Assembly (NCBI GenBank): GCA_964513675.1
Contig: CAZEOD010000009.1
Span: forward strand, 8,866 to 72,865
Length of the DNA: 64,000 nucleotides
Direction: 5' to 3'
Origin: CALFVT01 sp964513675
GTDB taxonomy: Bacteria; Pseudomonadota; Alphaproteobacteria; Caulobacterales; Maricaulaceae
Shown here: positions 26,837-36,180 of the stretch, piece by piece
Numbering within the stretch: position 1 is the first letter of the stretch
Layout: each line of letters starts with the position of its first letter
Notes under the pieces: generated by a model
Seen by the model: the letters and a program-made list of their open reading frames with translations, nothing else
The model's database searches: none
What the model was told of the DNA's origin: nothing
Program-made: the position numbers and the translations under genes

Positions 26837-27352
26837 ATGTTTTTATTTAAGTCCCTTTTACATGCCTCTGGCCGCCACGGTCAAAAGAGCTATATTATCG
26901 GCCTCTTGGTCTTTGTGGTTATTTATTGGCCGCAGCGCTTTGTTATAAATCCTATTTTAGATAATGTTTGGGGGTTTTTGCTCTCAATTTTCGTCTTTGT
27001 ATTGAATTGTTATATTCTTTATTCACTCTTTGCGAAACGGCTACATGATATGGGCCGCAGTGTGTGGGCGTTGACGGCCATGATTACGCTAGAGCTTGTT
27101 GTGATTATTGGAACGATGATGGCATTTGGCGGGGCGGAATATTTCAGTGCGTTTTATCAATTTGACCGCAAAGAGGTTATCCCTGAAGATGTCAAACAAG
27201 GGATTATCTCGGCTTATCAAGCGAATATCGAAGCGCATATTACCCAAATAACGATCTTATTTTGGGTCGTGCCTGTCGTTTTCTGCCTCTGGCTGGCTGC
27301 TACGAAATCACAGGCTAGGACAAATAAATACGGCCCTGTCCCAAAGGTTTAA
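26837..27352 (+). CDS. DUF805 membrane protein
   Basis: A 171-residue membrane protein with three or four spans (about residues 20-40, 45-65, 80-100, 140-158). The KRLHDMGRSVWA motif after the second span is the hallmark of DUF805 and comes before the third span. Function unknown. A second DUF805 gene follows 100 bases downstream. Confidence 0.8.
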   Translation: MFLFKSLLHASGRHGQKSYIIGLLVFVVIYWPQRFVINPILDNVWGFLLSIFVFVLNCYILYSLFAKRLHDMGRSVWALTAMITLELVVIIGTMMAFGGAEYFSAFYQFDRKEVIPEDVKQGIISAYQANIEAHITQITILFWVVPVVFCLWLAATKSQARTNKYGPVPKV

Positions 27353-27452
27353 GGGGATAAGCCGCCTAATGAAGCGTAAATTCACGATTTCCTTATTGCT
27401 TTTCAGTAAATTTTAAGTCAGCTTTCTTGTAAGAGTTATATGGGAGAGTATC

Positions 27453-27971
27453 ATGGGAAATTTACTATTTTCACCAAATGGCCGTATCGGGCCGCAAGAC
27501 TTTTTAAAAGGCCTTGGGATTATTACTGTTTTAAGCGCGCTCATTACTATGGTGCCAGCGTTTAATTTCAACCTTGGAACAATGTTGGGTTATGCGAGTC
27601 TTATATTGTTGTTTCCAATGTTTTGCTTGTTAATCAAGCGTAGTCATGACGGCGGCAAGTCAGGCTGGATGAGTATTGTGTGGTTTATTCTTATTTTGAT
27701 TATTGGCGGCATCATCCAATATTTTGCAGGTGAAATGACGGGCGGCGCACCTTTAGCTGAGATGAAAGAGCTAACAAAGGCCGCTGCGGAAGAAGGTGAC
27801 TTTGGGGCCTTGGTCGAGATTAGTAAAGAATATGCGCCGCAGGTCGCGCAGAAAACAGCCATCCCAAGCGCCATCGCCGGATTTATCGGAACGATGTTGG
27901 GAGGCTTTTTAATTAATCTTATCGTCAAGCAAGATCCCCATGAAAACCAATTTGGTAATATTCCGGCTTAA
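27453..27971 (+). CDS. DUF805 membrane protein, second copy
   Basis: A 172-residue membrane protein. It opens with the typical DUF805 GNLLFSPNGRIGPQDF and has KRSHDGGKSGW after the second span. A charged loop rich in Glu/Lys (about residues 92-130) separates the third and fourth spans. It shares family and topology with the gene at 26837 but is clearly diverged. ATG 27453 has GGGAG upstream. A strong terminator follows. Confidence 0.8.
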   Translation: MGNLLFSPNGRIGPQDFLKGLGIITVLSALITMVPAFNFNLGTMLGYASLILLFPMFCLLIKRSHDGGKSGWMSIVWFILILIIGGIIQYFAGEMTGGAPLAEMKELTKAAAEEGDFGALVEISKEYAPQVAQKTAIPSAIAGFIGTMLGGFLINLIVKQDPHENQFGNIPA

Positions 27972-27997
27972 TCAAAGCGCGATATAAACCGTTTTAT

Positions 27998-28025
27998 AAA
28001 CCGCTCCTTGAGGGCGGTTTTTCTT
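27998..28025 (+). terminator. Intrinsic terminator after second DUF805 gene
   Basis: AAACCGCTC (27998-28006) and GGGCGGTTT (28012-28020) form a near-perfect stem around a short loop, followed by TTCTTT. Confidence 0.8.
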
Positions 28026-28157
28026 TGCGCTTATATAAATCTGTGATGTTTCTATGGTTATGTTTTAGATAGCTTGCCCATAAGGCTTTGCCGCGCCATA
28101 AGGCGCTATCAAGAGACAATGAGATGGTGGTAATTTTCTTACAGGGGAGGCCGCGCT

Positions 28158-29549
28158 ATGACCGATGACACGCAAAGACCACTCGGCCCTGAATCTGCGG
28201 ATTTTCTGCCGCGCCCTGATTTTGACGGGTCAAATGCGATACGCGATGCGCTGCTGATTAGTGATACGCAGGATTTTCGCGCCGCGCTTGATTCGATTCA
28301 CCCCGCTGATTTTTCTGACCAGCTTGAGCAGCTCCCAACGGAGCAGCGCGCAGATCTGATTGCCCGCGCCGGTGATTTAATCACGGCCGATGTTCTCGCA
28401 GAGCTTGAAGATGAGGTGGTGGAAGATATCTTACCGCTTCTTCCGCCCGAACAAATTGCGGATGCGATTAGCGATCTTGATAATGACGACGCAACGCAAA
28501 TCGTCGAAGAAATGGACGCCGCTCAGCGCGAGGATGTTTTAGAGCGGCTTGATGATGCTGACCGCGCCGCGCTTGAGGCCAGCTTAACCTTTGATGATGA
28601 GACGATTGGCCGTCTCATGCAGCGCGAATTTGTTGCCGCGCCGCCGTTTTGGACGGTCGGGGATACGATTGACCATATGCGGGCGACTGGAGGCGATCTG
28701 CCCGATCTATTTTATAATATCTGGATTGTTGATACCGCGTTTCGCCCCAAAGGACATGTCGCAATATCGCAGCTTTTACGCTCATCGCGCGATCAAACCC
28801 TGACGGATATTATGTCGGAAGATATTGTGACAATCGCGCAAGATATGGACCAAGAAGAAGCGGCTTATTTATTTGAGAAATACTCGCTTATTTCGGCGCC
28901 CGTAGCAGATGAGGCAGGCCGAATTGTTGGTTTGATGACCGTGGATGATATTGTCGAGATTATCCAAGACGAGAATAAAGAGGATATGCTAGCACTGGCG
29001 GGGGTGAAGGAGGCGGGCCTAACGGATACGGCCCTTTCAACGGTTAAAGCGCGGGCGCCGTGGCTATTTGTGAATTTAATAACCGCCATTATGGCCTCGC
29101 TTGTGATTGCCCAATTCGACTTTGCGATTGCGAAAATTGTCGCTTTGGCCGTGCTAATGCCGATTGTCGCCTCCATGGGGGGGAATGCCGGCACGCAGAC
29201 CTTGGCCGTGGCCGTTCGGGCGCTATCAGAGCGGGATTTGACATCGCAAACTGCGTGGCGAAGCATACGCCGCGAAGCTTTGGCGGGCATATTTAACGGC
29301 GTTATATTTGCCGTAGCTTTGGCGATTATTGCTTATCTTTGGTTTGGCGATCCTCGGCTAGCGGCCGTAGCTTTCGCCGCGATGATCGTGAATCATATTT
29401 TTGCAGCGCTGGCTGGGATTTTAGTGCCTTTGGGCCTTAAACAAGCCGGTGCTGATCCAGCGGTTTCATCCTCGGTCTTTGTCACGACTGTGACGGATAT
29501 TGTTGGGTTTTTCGCTTTTCTGGGATTGGCGGCCATTTTTCTTTTATAG
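28158..29549 (+). CDS. mgtE: Magnesium transporter MgtE
   Basis: A 463-residue channel for magnesium in the inner membrane. The layout is standard: an acidic N domain of helical repeats (residues 30-150, with ADLIARAGD and LLPPEQIADAISDLDNDDAT), two CBS domains (about 160-275), and five membrane spans from 300, including PIVASMGGNAGTQTLAVAVR, which lines the pore. High intracellular magnesium closes the channel through the N and CBS domains. The ATG has GGGGAGG upstream. No M-box riboswitch was recognised in the 130-base leader. Confidence 0.92.
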   Translation: MTDDTQRPLGPESADFLPRPDFDGSNAIRDALLISDTQDFRAALDSIHPADFSDQLEQLPTEQRADLIARAGDLITADVLAELEDEVVEDILPLLPPEQIADAISDLDNDDATQIVEEMDAAQREDVLERLDDADRAALEASLTFDDETIGRLMQREFVAAPPFWTVGDTIDHMRATGGDLPDLFYNIWIVDTAFRPKGHVAISQLLRSSRDQTLTDIMSEDIVTIAQDMDQEEAAYLFEKYSLISAPVADEAGRIVGLMTVDDIVEIIQDENKEDMLALAGVKEAGLTDTALSTVKARAPWLFVNLITAIMASLVIAQFDFAIAKIVALAVLMPIVASMGGNAGTQTLAVAVRALSERDLTSQTAWRSIRREALAGIFNGVIFAVALAIIAYLWFGDPRLAAVAFAAMIVNHIFAALAGILVPLGLKQAGADPAVSSSVFVTTVTDIVGFFAFLGLAAIFLL

Positions 29550-29622
29550 CGCCGCGCTAAACTCGGCGCGATTTTTGCAACTGGGTAGCTAAGTAATTTA
29601 GCTGTTTCGTTTTAGGACGCCC

Positions 29623-30978
29623 ATGACGCATCAATTTTCAGTTTCTGATCTCGGCCTTCGGTTGATAAAGGCTTATGAAGGCTATCGCCCAGAGAGCCGC
29701 ATCCTTATTTCGGGTAATAATGTTGTCGGTTATGGACACCGTATTTCCGATCAAGATGCAATAGCCCTGACCCGAGCCGAAGCTGAAACTTTGCTTCGTG
29801 AGGATATTCAGCCTGTTGAAGACTTGGTGAATGAGGCCGTTTTTGCGCCGCTCACCCAAGGGCAATTTGATGCACTTTGCTCCCTTGCTTATAACATTGG
29901 TCCGGACGCATTTTTGAAATCCGATGTGGTTAAAGCGGTCAATAATGGCCGCCCGATTGAGGCGGCAAATAGTTTTGATATCTGGCGCAAAGGTGAAATT
30001 GACGGCGAGATTTTTGTTGTCGATGCTTTGGTGCGCCGCCGGACGGCTGAAAAAGCGCTGTTTTTAAAGCCAGATCGCGGCAACGTTACATCCCCGCGTG
30101 ACAGCCTTCCCCCGAAGCGTGATGAAGATGCAGCGCAATTTGAAGCCGATGACCTGCCCGTTTATACGCGCGGTGAGGCCGAAGGCTATGTGGATCAGAT
30201 TCCCTATGACCAACGTCCAAATCCGGGACGGCGGCGTACAGATGGCCCCGCCGGCGTTTTAGAGCTTAGCGAATATTATGAAGATGACGCCGGTTCTCGC
30301 GCCTCTGATGCGGCCGCCTTGGCCGCAGCCTATTTGGCGAGTCAGAAAGAGGATATCGAGACTATCACGGACAGAGACGAAGCGGCTGAGATTACGCCGG
30401 GTGATGATATATCCCCCTTAAGGCTGTCGCCCATTGCCGAAGCGGCGGCATCTGTGAGTGAGCGTTTGGACGCCTTGATTGACGACCAAGCTAAATCTGC
30501 TGTGGATTTATCTGATATGCCGGATAGTCTTTTGACGGTAGAGCCCAAACCACCTGCCGCGACCGTACTGCCTTTTCGGAGTAAAACTGATGCTCCGAAT
30601 ATAGAGCCTGCTGCGGAAATAGCGCCCCAAACAGACGGTAAGAGCCGATTGCCGCAAGACGTTGATGATAAGGCTGGGTCTGTCACAGACACAAACACCG
30701 CGCCGCCGCGCCGTGCGGCTAAGGGCGGAGATTCTGCCTCGCGCTTTATTCAAAGCCGTGATTATGTCGAGACGCAACCCAGTTCTATCTGGGCCTTTGG
30801 GGTGATGATGCTGTCCGGACTTATTATGTTTGCCTTCAGCCTATATGCGAGCATTAAAGATCCCGTGTCCCTCTTGGGGCCATGGGGGCCTGTCGCGGTT
30901 ATGGCCGGCTTGATGATGGGCGGCATGATTATTTTAGGATCTATTTACTATATTTTGAAGTCGATCTTTTCTGATTAA
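29623..30978 (+). CDS. spmX: SpmX-like muramidase-domain polarity protein
   Basis: 451 residues: an N-terminal phage-lysozyme (GH24) domain (5-150), a long acidic Asp/Glu/Pro/Ala-rich region (155-380), and two C-terminal membrane spans (about 389-409 and 420-445). That architecture is the one described for Caulobacter SpmX, a polar scaffold that recruits the kinase DivJ. In the muramidase domain Glu19 is kept, but the T4 lysozyme Asp20 position is Leu28 and the Thr26 position is Val34. The Asp-to-Leu change is the detoxifying substitution reported for SpmX. The protein is therefore probably a scaffold, not an active lysozyme. No signal peptide is seen. Confidence 0.85.
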   Translation: MTHQFSVSDLGLRLIKAYEGYRPESRILISGNNVVGYGHRISDQDAIALTRAEAETLLREDIQPVEDLVNEAVFAPLTQGQFDALCSLAYNIGPDAFLKSDVVKAVNNGRPIEAANSFDIWRKGEIDGEIFVVDALVRRRTAEKALFLKPDRGNVTSPRDSLPPKRDEDAAQFEADDLPVYTRGEAEGYVDQIPYDQRPNPGRRRTDGPAGVLELSEYYEDDAGSRASDAAALAAAYLASQKEDIETITDRDEAAEITPGDDISPLRLSPIAEAAASVSERLDALIDDQAKSAVDLSDMPDSLLTVEPKPPAATVLPFRSKTDAPNIEPAAEIAPQTDGKSRLPQDVDDKAGSVTDTNTAPPRRAAKGGDSASRFIQSRDYVETQPSSIWAFGVMMLSGLIMFAFSLYASIKDPVSLLGPWGPVAVMAGLMMGGMIILGSIYYILKSIFSD

Positions 30979-31047
30979 AAATTCAAGAAAATTTAAACTT
31001 ATTAAGCGATAGTACTCTTATGGTGGTCAGTCAGAAGGAACTATAAC

Positions 31048-31968
31048 GTGAGTATGATAAAAAATTGGTCGGATAATCTTACAGAGTCTTTTCAAAAAAG
31101 CGCCATGACCTTTAAGCATGGCTTGCATGAAACGGGCTTGTTTACTGATGAGGCCATGATTGATTTACTTAATAGGCACCCTGCCGAAGAAATGGACGTG
31201 TGCTCCGCGTCATTGGACGGGGAAACACATTTTCGCACAGGCGATTTTCGTGATGCAGATGGCGAAACTTTGCTTAAGATTGCCAAAACCGGCGATATTT
31301 GGATTAACCTGCGCCGTGCGATGAATATACATCCTGAATATAAATCTGTCTTGGATAGTATGTATGGTGACCTCGCTGACAAAACCGGCGTAAAAGCTGT
31401 CAATCCACGCGGCGGAATTTTGATTTCATCGCCAAAGGCGAAAGTGCCTTATCATTTTGATAAAACAGAAACGATCTTATGGCATGTGCGCGGTCAGAAA
31501 AGCCTTTATCTTTACCCGATGACAACGGAATATTTATCCGATGAAGCCTGCGAAGCCGCCATTATTAATAGAATTTCCGAGGATGCGCCTTATGATGCCG
31601 CCTTTGAAAAGGGCGTTCAAATTTTTGATCTTGAAGATAATCAAGCGATTACATGGCCGTTGAACTCCCCGCACCGTGTTGTAAATTCAACCTTTTGCGT
31701 CTCTGTTACGACAGAATATTCAACGGCGGAAAGCGCGCGCAAAAATGCGAATATGGTTTTAAATGCAACGCTTCGCCGTAAATTTGGTCGTGATCCTTGC
31801 TATCAGAATGATGGTGAGCTTAAGCGCATGGTTAAATCTGTTTTCGGGCGTGTTTTGAAAAAATCTGGTATCGCCGCAAAAATTGAATGCAAAGATTATG
31901 TGACGTTTAAAGTCGTCTCGGGGGATATTTCGATTCACGATGTCGAGCCTTATCTCCGTGATTTTTAG
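31048..31968 (+). CDS. Cupin/JmjC-like protein, possible 2-oxoglutarate oxygenase
   Basis: A 306-residue soluble protein. The middle part has a double-stranded beta-helix look: PYHFDKTETILWHVRGQKSL supplies an HxD pair (His and Asp separated by Phe), followed by LYLYP, and after about 80 residues WPLNSPHRVVNS supplies a distal His. This is the arrangement of JmjC-type and related Fe(II)/2-oxoglutarate enzymes. The C-terminal 80 residues are basic. The start is GTG 31048 (AGAAGG nine bases upstream) or ATG 31054. The gene stands alone after spmX; substrate unknown. Confidence 0.6.
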   Translation: MSMIKNWSDNLTESFQKSAMTFKHGLHETGLFTDEAMIDLLNRHPAEEMDVCSASLDGETHFRTGDFRDADGETLLKIAKTGDIWINLRRAMNIHPEYKSVLDSMYGDLADKTGVKAVNPRGGILISSPKAKVPYHFDKTETILWHVRGQKSLYLYPMTTEYLSDEACEAAIINRISEDAPYDAAFEKGVQIFDLEDNQAITWPLNSPHRVVNSTFCVSVTTEYSTAESARKNANMVLNATLRRKFGRDPCYQNDGELKRMVKSVFGRVLKKSGIAAKIECKDYVTFKVVSGDISIHDVEPYLRDF

Positions 31969-32074
31969 GCCGTAGATTTAGCGCTTAAAACATTACAGCT
32001 TTCTGTTCTGCTTTCTGGGCCGCTTTTTTATGTCCGCTCTGGACTCTTGGCGCGGGCTTTCTATGCTCACCTTT

Positions 32075-32509
32075 ATGGCGATTCATTTGCAAAAATTATC
32101 GGTCGGCTCGGAGTCGATACAAACCTTGAAGGATTGGCAAAAATTGGTTGTGCGCCGCCGCCTTAAAAAAGGGCTATCCGCGCATCATATCCACGTCACG
32201 CGGATGTTCCCAAAGCGTAAGGATGAACTACTGGACGGCGGCTCGATCTATTGGGTGATTAAAGGGCTGGTACAATGCCGCAATCAAATTATCGGACTTG
32301 AAGAAACCGCGACATCTGATGGTCGCCGGGCCTGCGCGATTATCATGGATCCTAAGATTATTCCGGTTGTCCCCGTGCCAAAACGCGCCTTTCAAGGCTG
32401 GCGCTATTTGAAAGCCGAAGATGCCCCTGCCGACCTTAGCGCCATTGGCGATAGCAAAGAGCTCCCGCCCCATATCAGAGCTGCGTTGGTTGAGATTGGC
32501 GCGTGGTAG
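32075..32509 (+). CDS. DUF1489 family protein
   Basis: A 144-residue soluble protein of the alphaproteobacterial DUF1489 family, starting MAIHLQKLSVGSESIQTLKD. The conserved HVTRMFPKRKDELLDGGSIY and YWVIKGLVQCRNQI blocks are present. ATG 32075 matches the usual family N-terminus better than upstream starts at 32030 or 32063. Function is unknown, although the conserved basic residues could suit nucleic-acid binding. Confidence 0.8.
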   Translation: MAIHLQKLSVGSESIQTLKDWQKLVVRRRLKKGLSAHHIHVTRMFPKRKDELLDGGSIYWVIKGLVQCRNQIIGLEETATSDGRRACAIIMDPKIIPVVPVPKRAFQGWRYLKAEDAPADLSAIGDSKELPPHIRAALVEIGAW

Positions 32510-32535
32510 ATATCCGCTGTAAAAGGCGTTGATAT

Positions 32536-32577
32536 GAGCATAGTGATACGCGCATAGTGATATGCGCATAGTGATAT
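32536..32577. repeat. Three tandem 14-base units
   Basis: GAGCATAGTGATAC (32536-32549) is followed by two exact copies of GCGCATAGTGATAT (32550-32563 and 32564-32577). The first unit differs at two bases. The array lies between the DUF1489 gene and the bioB 3' end. Confidence 0.85.
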
Positions 32578-32732
32578 GCGGCGCGGCCAAATGTTTCATT
32601 ATAGCGCCATCGGTATCACGCAAAACCTTCAACTGCTTATAGACAACGGATTAACCTGTTTGCATTTACAGCGCGGTCAATTCACATAAAAAACATGTTT
32701 ATGCGGCCGCGATCATGGGGGGCGCAAGAACG

Positions 32733-32755
32733 GGCCGCAGTAACGGTCTTTTTTT
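32733..32755 (+). terminator. Possible terminator with seven T
   Basis: GGCCG (32733-32737 region) can pair with CGGTC (32744-32748, one G-U) around CAGTAA, followed by seven T at 32749-32755. It is 220 bases after the DUF1489 stop, so it could end that transcript or oppose bioB read-through. Confidence 0.4.
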
Positions 32756-32776
32756 GGAGGCGGCTAAAATAGCCGT

Positions 32777-33790
32777 CTATTCTCCTTCAATTCCCAGCCG
32801 CGCAAATAAGGCCGTGTCTTGCGATGTTTCCGGATTATCCGTTGTCAGCAGTTGGTCGCCAGTGAAGATAGAGTTCGCGCCGGCCATAAAGCAGAGCGCT
32901 TGGGCTTCGTCGCTCATCTCTTCGCGTCCAGCAGAGAGGCGGACATAGCTTTCGGGCATCATGATGCGCGCGGCGGCGATCAGGCGGGCAAACTCAATCG
33001 GGTGAACGGGCTCGCTATCACCCAGCGGCGTGCCGGCAATGGGAACAAGGGCGTTAATCGGCACAGATTCCGGCGCGGGGTTCATATTCGCGAGTGCTAA
33101 TAAAAGCCCGACGCGGTCTTCGGCCCGCTCGCCCATGCCGACAATGCCGCCGCAGCAGACTTTCATTCCGCTTTGACGCACGCGATTAAGCGTTGCAAGG
33201 CGATCTTCAAATGTTCGGGTTGAAATCACGCGGCCATAATCTTCCGGCGCCGTGTCAATATTATGATTATAATAATCAAGGCCAGAATCTTTAAGCCGCT
33301 TGGCTTGGTCATCGGTTAACATGCCGAGCGTCATACAGGTCTCAAGCCCCATGTTTTTGACGTCTGAAACCATATTGCACAGCGCAGCCATGTCGCGCTC
33401 TTTTGGCTCCCGCCATGCTGCGCCCATGCAAAAACGGCTCGCGCCGCCCGCTTTAGCGGCCTTGGCACCTTTAATCACACTGTCGATATCCATTAATTTT
33501 GAGGCCTTTAGCCCCGTATCGAAATGGGCCGATTGATTGCAATAACCGCAATCTTCGGCGCAGCCGCCTGTCTTGATCGAAATTAATTGCGAAAGCTGGA
33601 CGCGATTGGCGGCGTGATGCGTGCGGTGAACCGTTTGCGCGCGCATGAGTAAATCCATGAAAGGAAGCGCAAACAGGGCCTCGGCTTGCTCGCGGCTCCA
33701 TGCCTCATGAACAGGGTGTAGCGGGGCATCGGGAGCTGCGGCGCGCGCGGGGGATGTTGCCGTCTTTGGCGTTTCAAATAAAACCGTCAT
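32777..33790 (-). CDS. bioB: Biotin synthase
   Basis: A 337-residue radical-SAM enzyme that inserts sulfur into dethiobiotin, the last step of biotin synthesis. The cluster-binding CAEDCGYC has Cys77, Cys81 and Cys84. Further family marks are FCMGAAWREP, ETCMTLGMLT, DYYNHNIDT, CCGGIVGMGE and the C-terminal GANSIFTGDQLLT. No other biotin gene is next to it. It lies 46 bases downstream of panC on the same strand, so the two vitamin genes may share a transcript. Confidence 0.97.
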   Translation of the reverse strand: MTVLFETPKTATSPARAAAPDAPLHPVHEAWSREQAEALFALPFMDLLMRAQTVHRTHHAANRVQLSQLISIKTGGCAEDCGYCNQSAHFDTGLKASKLMDIDSVIKGAKAAKAGGASRFCMGAAWREPKERDMAALCNMVSDVKNMGLETCMTLGMLTDDQAKRLKDSGLDYYNHNIDTAPEDYGRVISTRTFEDRLATLNRVRQSGMKVCCGGIVGMGERAEDRVGLLLALANMNPAPESVPINALVPIAGTPLGDSEPVHPIEFARLIAAARIMMPESYVRLSAGREEMSDEAQALCFMAGANSIFTGDQLLTTDNPETSQDTALFARLGIEGE

Positions 33791-33836
33791 GACAGTATCT
33801 TTCTTGTTTAATCATAATCTATTGTGGGGGGGCGCT

Positions 33837-34694
33837 TTATCCAACGGCGCAATTATCTAACAGACGAATAGTTTTGCAGCGGGCAACGACTAATAATCGC
33901 GCTGGTTTTGCAAAAGGCGTTTTGGTAATAAGCTTAAGCGAGCGGCTATCAGCGAGGCTTAGATAATCTATGCTGTCAAATCCGGCCGCGATAATTTTGT
34001 TTTTGGCGGCATCTATCGCCGGTTTTATCGGTGCGCCGCCGGCTAATTTTGCCGCGCAGTCATATAAGATGATATTTAATTGCCGCGCGATAGCGAGGCC
34101 GTGTTCATCAAAATAAGCATTGCGTGAGGAGAGGGCGAGGCCGTCATCATCACGGGCAATCGGGCCACCAATAATCTTAATGGGCATATCCATATCGCGG
34201 ACCATGCGGCGAATAATGGTGAGCTGTTGATAATCTTTTTCGCCAAAAAAAGCGTAATCAGGCGCGGTGCGGTTCAGAAGCTTCATGACGACTAAGACAA
34301 CACCTTCAAAAAAGCTTGGGCGGTGATCGGTTTCCAGCCCATCGCCGACGCCGTTGACTTTCATATAAGTGCTGTGGTCATCAGCATAGAGACTGCCGCT
34401 CGGAATATATATCAAATCACAACCCGCTCGAGTCAGTTTTTCGACATCGCTATCTTCTGTACGTGGATAGCTTGCAAAATCTTCATTGGGAGCAAATTGG
34501 GTGGGATTGACATAAATACTCGCCACCGTTTTGCTTGCCTTTCGCCGAGAGAGGCGAATTAAGGATAAATGGCCCTGATGTAGCGCGCCCATTGTCGGCA
34601 CAAAGCCAATGGTTTCGCCGCTACCGCGCCATTCCCAAATCTGGGCGCGAAGCTCTGATAGGCTTCGAATGATAAGGGGGGATGTCACCTGCAT
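33837..34694 (-). CDS. panC: Pantothenate synthetase
   Basis: A 285-residue enzyme that joins pantoate and beta-alanine with ATP. The pantoate/ATP site FVPTMGALHQGHLSLI, the FGEKDYQQL block and ALSSRNAYF are all present, and the length fits the family. ATG 34694 has AAAGGA just upstream; an upstream in-frame start at 34793 would add 33 basic residues and is less likely. panB is not in the window. Confidence 0.95.
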   Translation of the reverse strand: MQVTSPLIIRSLSELRAQIWEWRGSGETIGFVPTMGALHQGHLSLIRLSRRKASKTVASIYVNPTQFAPNEDFASYPRTEDSDVEKLTRAGCDLIYIPSGSLYADDHSTYMKVNGVGDGLETDHRPSFFEGVVLVVMKLLNRTAPDYAFFGEKDYQQLTIIRRMVRDMDMPIKIIGGPIARDDDGLALSSRNAYFDEHGLAIARQLNIILYDCAAKLAGGAPIKPAIDAAKNKIIAAGFDSIDYLSLADSRSLKLITKTPFAKPARLLVVARCKTIRLLDNCAVG

Positions 34695-34802
34695 ATATCC
34701 TTTTGCATATCCAAAGCGGGATTTACGCGCAAGCGCGCGCGGGGACAAGTAAAAATATGAGCCGCCGCAGTTTATCCGGGCCGTGAGTTTCAATATTGCG
34801 GT

Positions 34803-36029
34803 TTAAGAGCCTGTCAACTGTATCATCAGGCAGGTCTGCTGCTGCTGGAGTAAACGGTCACATAGGATGTTGGCATCGCGGTGGGAGAGGCCTTTTAGCC
34901 GCGCTTGAAATTGGTTGTTGCGCGCTATGACGTCGCGTGTTCCGGCCGTAGCGGCACTGCCAAGCGCGCGGGTGAGCTGAGCATTTGCGGCGCGCGGGGT
35001 AGGAAACTCACCGAGGAATAAACTCCACTCACTTTTGGCAGGGCGCCTGACTTGCAGGGCGCGGCCTTTTATCACGGGCTGGGATTGGCCATCTGCGCCG
35101 CGCAAATTCAAGATCGCTGTACTGGCATTTCGGACAGCTTTACGCCGCGGAACGGGTTCGCGGCGCACAGTAATCGGGGCCGGCGCGGTGAGAGGCGTTT
35201 TCAGCATGACATCAAAGCCGCGCTCGATCAGGTCGCGCATATGGCGGTCACGTGATTTTCCGCTCGCGCCGCCCATGACAACAGCCACAAGGCGGCGACC
35301 ATTTCGCTCCGCAGAGATGGTGAGATTATAGCCTGATGCATTGGTATATCCAGTCTTAAGCCCGTCAACGCCCTGTGTTTGGCCTAAAAGCGCATTGGTC
35401 GTTTTCAGTGTACGGCCTTTATAACGCATGGTTTTCTGGGCGAAGAGCGGATAATAGCTACGGTGGTTTCGGATCATAGCATGAGCGAGCTTGGCCATAT
35501 CCCGTGCAGTTGATCGGTGATTATTATTTGGCAAGCCATGCGGGTTACGAAATATGGTGCTTTGCATGCCGAGTTGACGGGCGCGCTGGGTCATTTGCGC
35601 CGCAAAGACAGGCTCGCTCCCGCCAATCGCTTCGGCCAGAACCATAGCGGCATCATTGGCGCTACGGATAATCAGGGCATTAATCGCATCGCGCACCAAA
35701 ATGCGATCTCCGGTTTTTAGGCCAAGCTTGCTTGGCGGTTGGCTTGCAGCATAGGCAGAGACGGGCAAAGCTTGGTCAATCTTCAAGCGGCCTTGATCGA
35801 GCGCTTCAAACGTTAAATAAAGCGTCATGACTTTTGTCAGGGAGGCCGGAAAGCGCGGCGCGTCAATCTGGCGGGCGTGAATAATTTCTTGATTGTCCAT
35901 ATCCACAATGATCGACGCATAACGCCCTGTGACAGGCGCGGCTTTTGCGACCTGCGCTGTGCTTGGGGCTGTCAAAATGATAGTCAGCGCGCTTAAAAAA
36001 ACGGTACATATGAAGCGAAGAGTGCACAT
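34803..36029 (-). CDS. D-alanyl-D-alanine carboxypeptidase with SPOR domain (DacC-like)
   Basis: A 408-residue penicillin-binding protein that trims the terminal D-Ala of peptidoglycan stems. A signal peptide (residues 1-30) is followed by the peptidase S11 domain with SLTK (nucleophile Ser and Lys), SAN and KTG in GLKTGYTNASG. A basic linker leads to a C-terminal SPOR-type domain (about residues 330-405), which in other proteins binds denuded glycan strands at the septum. Secretion to the periplasm is expected. It stands divergent from clpS. Confidence 0.9.
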   Translation of the reverse strand: MCTLRFICTVFLSALTIILTAPSTAQVAKAAPVTGRYASIIVDMDNQEIIHARQIDAPRFPASLTKVMTLYLTFEALDQGRLKIDQALPVSAYAASQPPSKLGLKTGDRILVRDAINALIIRSANDAAMVLAEAIGGSEPVFAAQMTQRARQLGMQSTIFRNPHGLPNNNHRSTARDMAKLAHAMIRNHRSYYPLFAQKTMRYKGRTLKTTNALLGQTQGVDGLKTGYTNASGYNLTISAERNGRRLVAVVMGGASGKSRDRHMRDLIERGFDVMLKTPLTAPAPITVRREPVPRRKAVRNASTAILNLRGADGQSQPVIKGRALQVRRPAKSEWSLFLGEFPTPRAANAQLTRALGSAATAGTRDVIARNNQFQARLKGLSHRDANILCDRLLQQQQTCLMIQLTGS

Positions 36030-36180
36030 ATAACTGACCTGCCAAAATTGGGGTTAACGGGCAATTAACAAATCTATAAAATGCGGTAAATTTCTTTTTA
36101 CAACCTTTAAGCCTAAAAAAGCGAAATTAGGGCCATTTGCCGCCTTTCCAAATGGGGTCAAAGTGCTTACTTAGGGTCTG

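Noticed and set aside
28026..28157. Possible M-box before mgtE
   Set aside because: Only short GCGCC/GGCGC pairings are seen and no M-box consensus.
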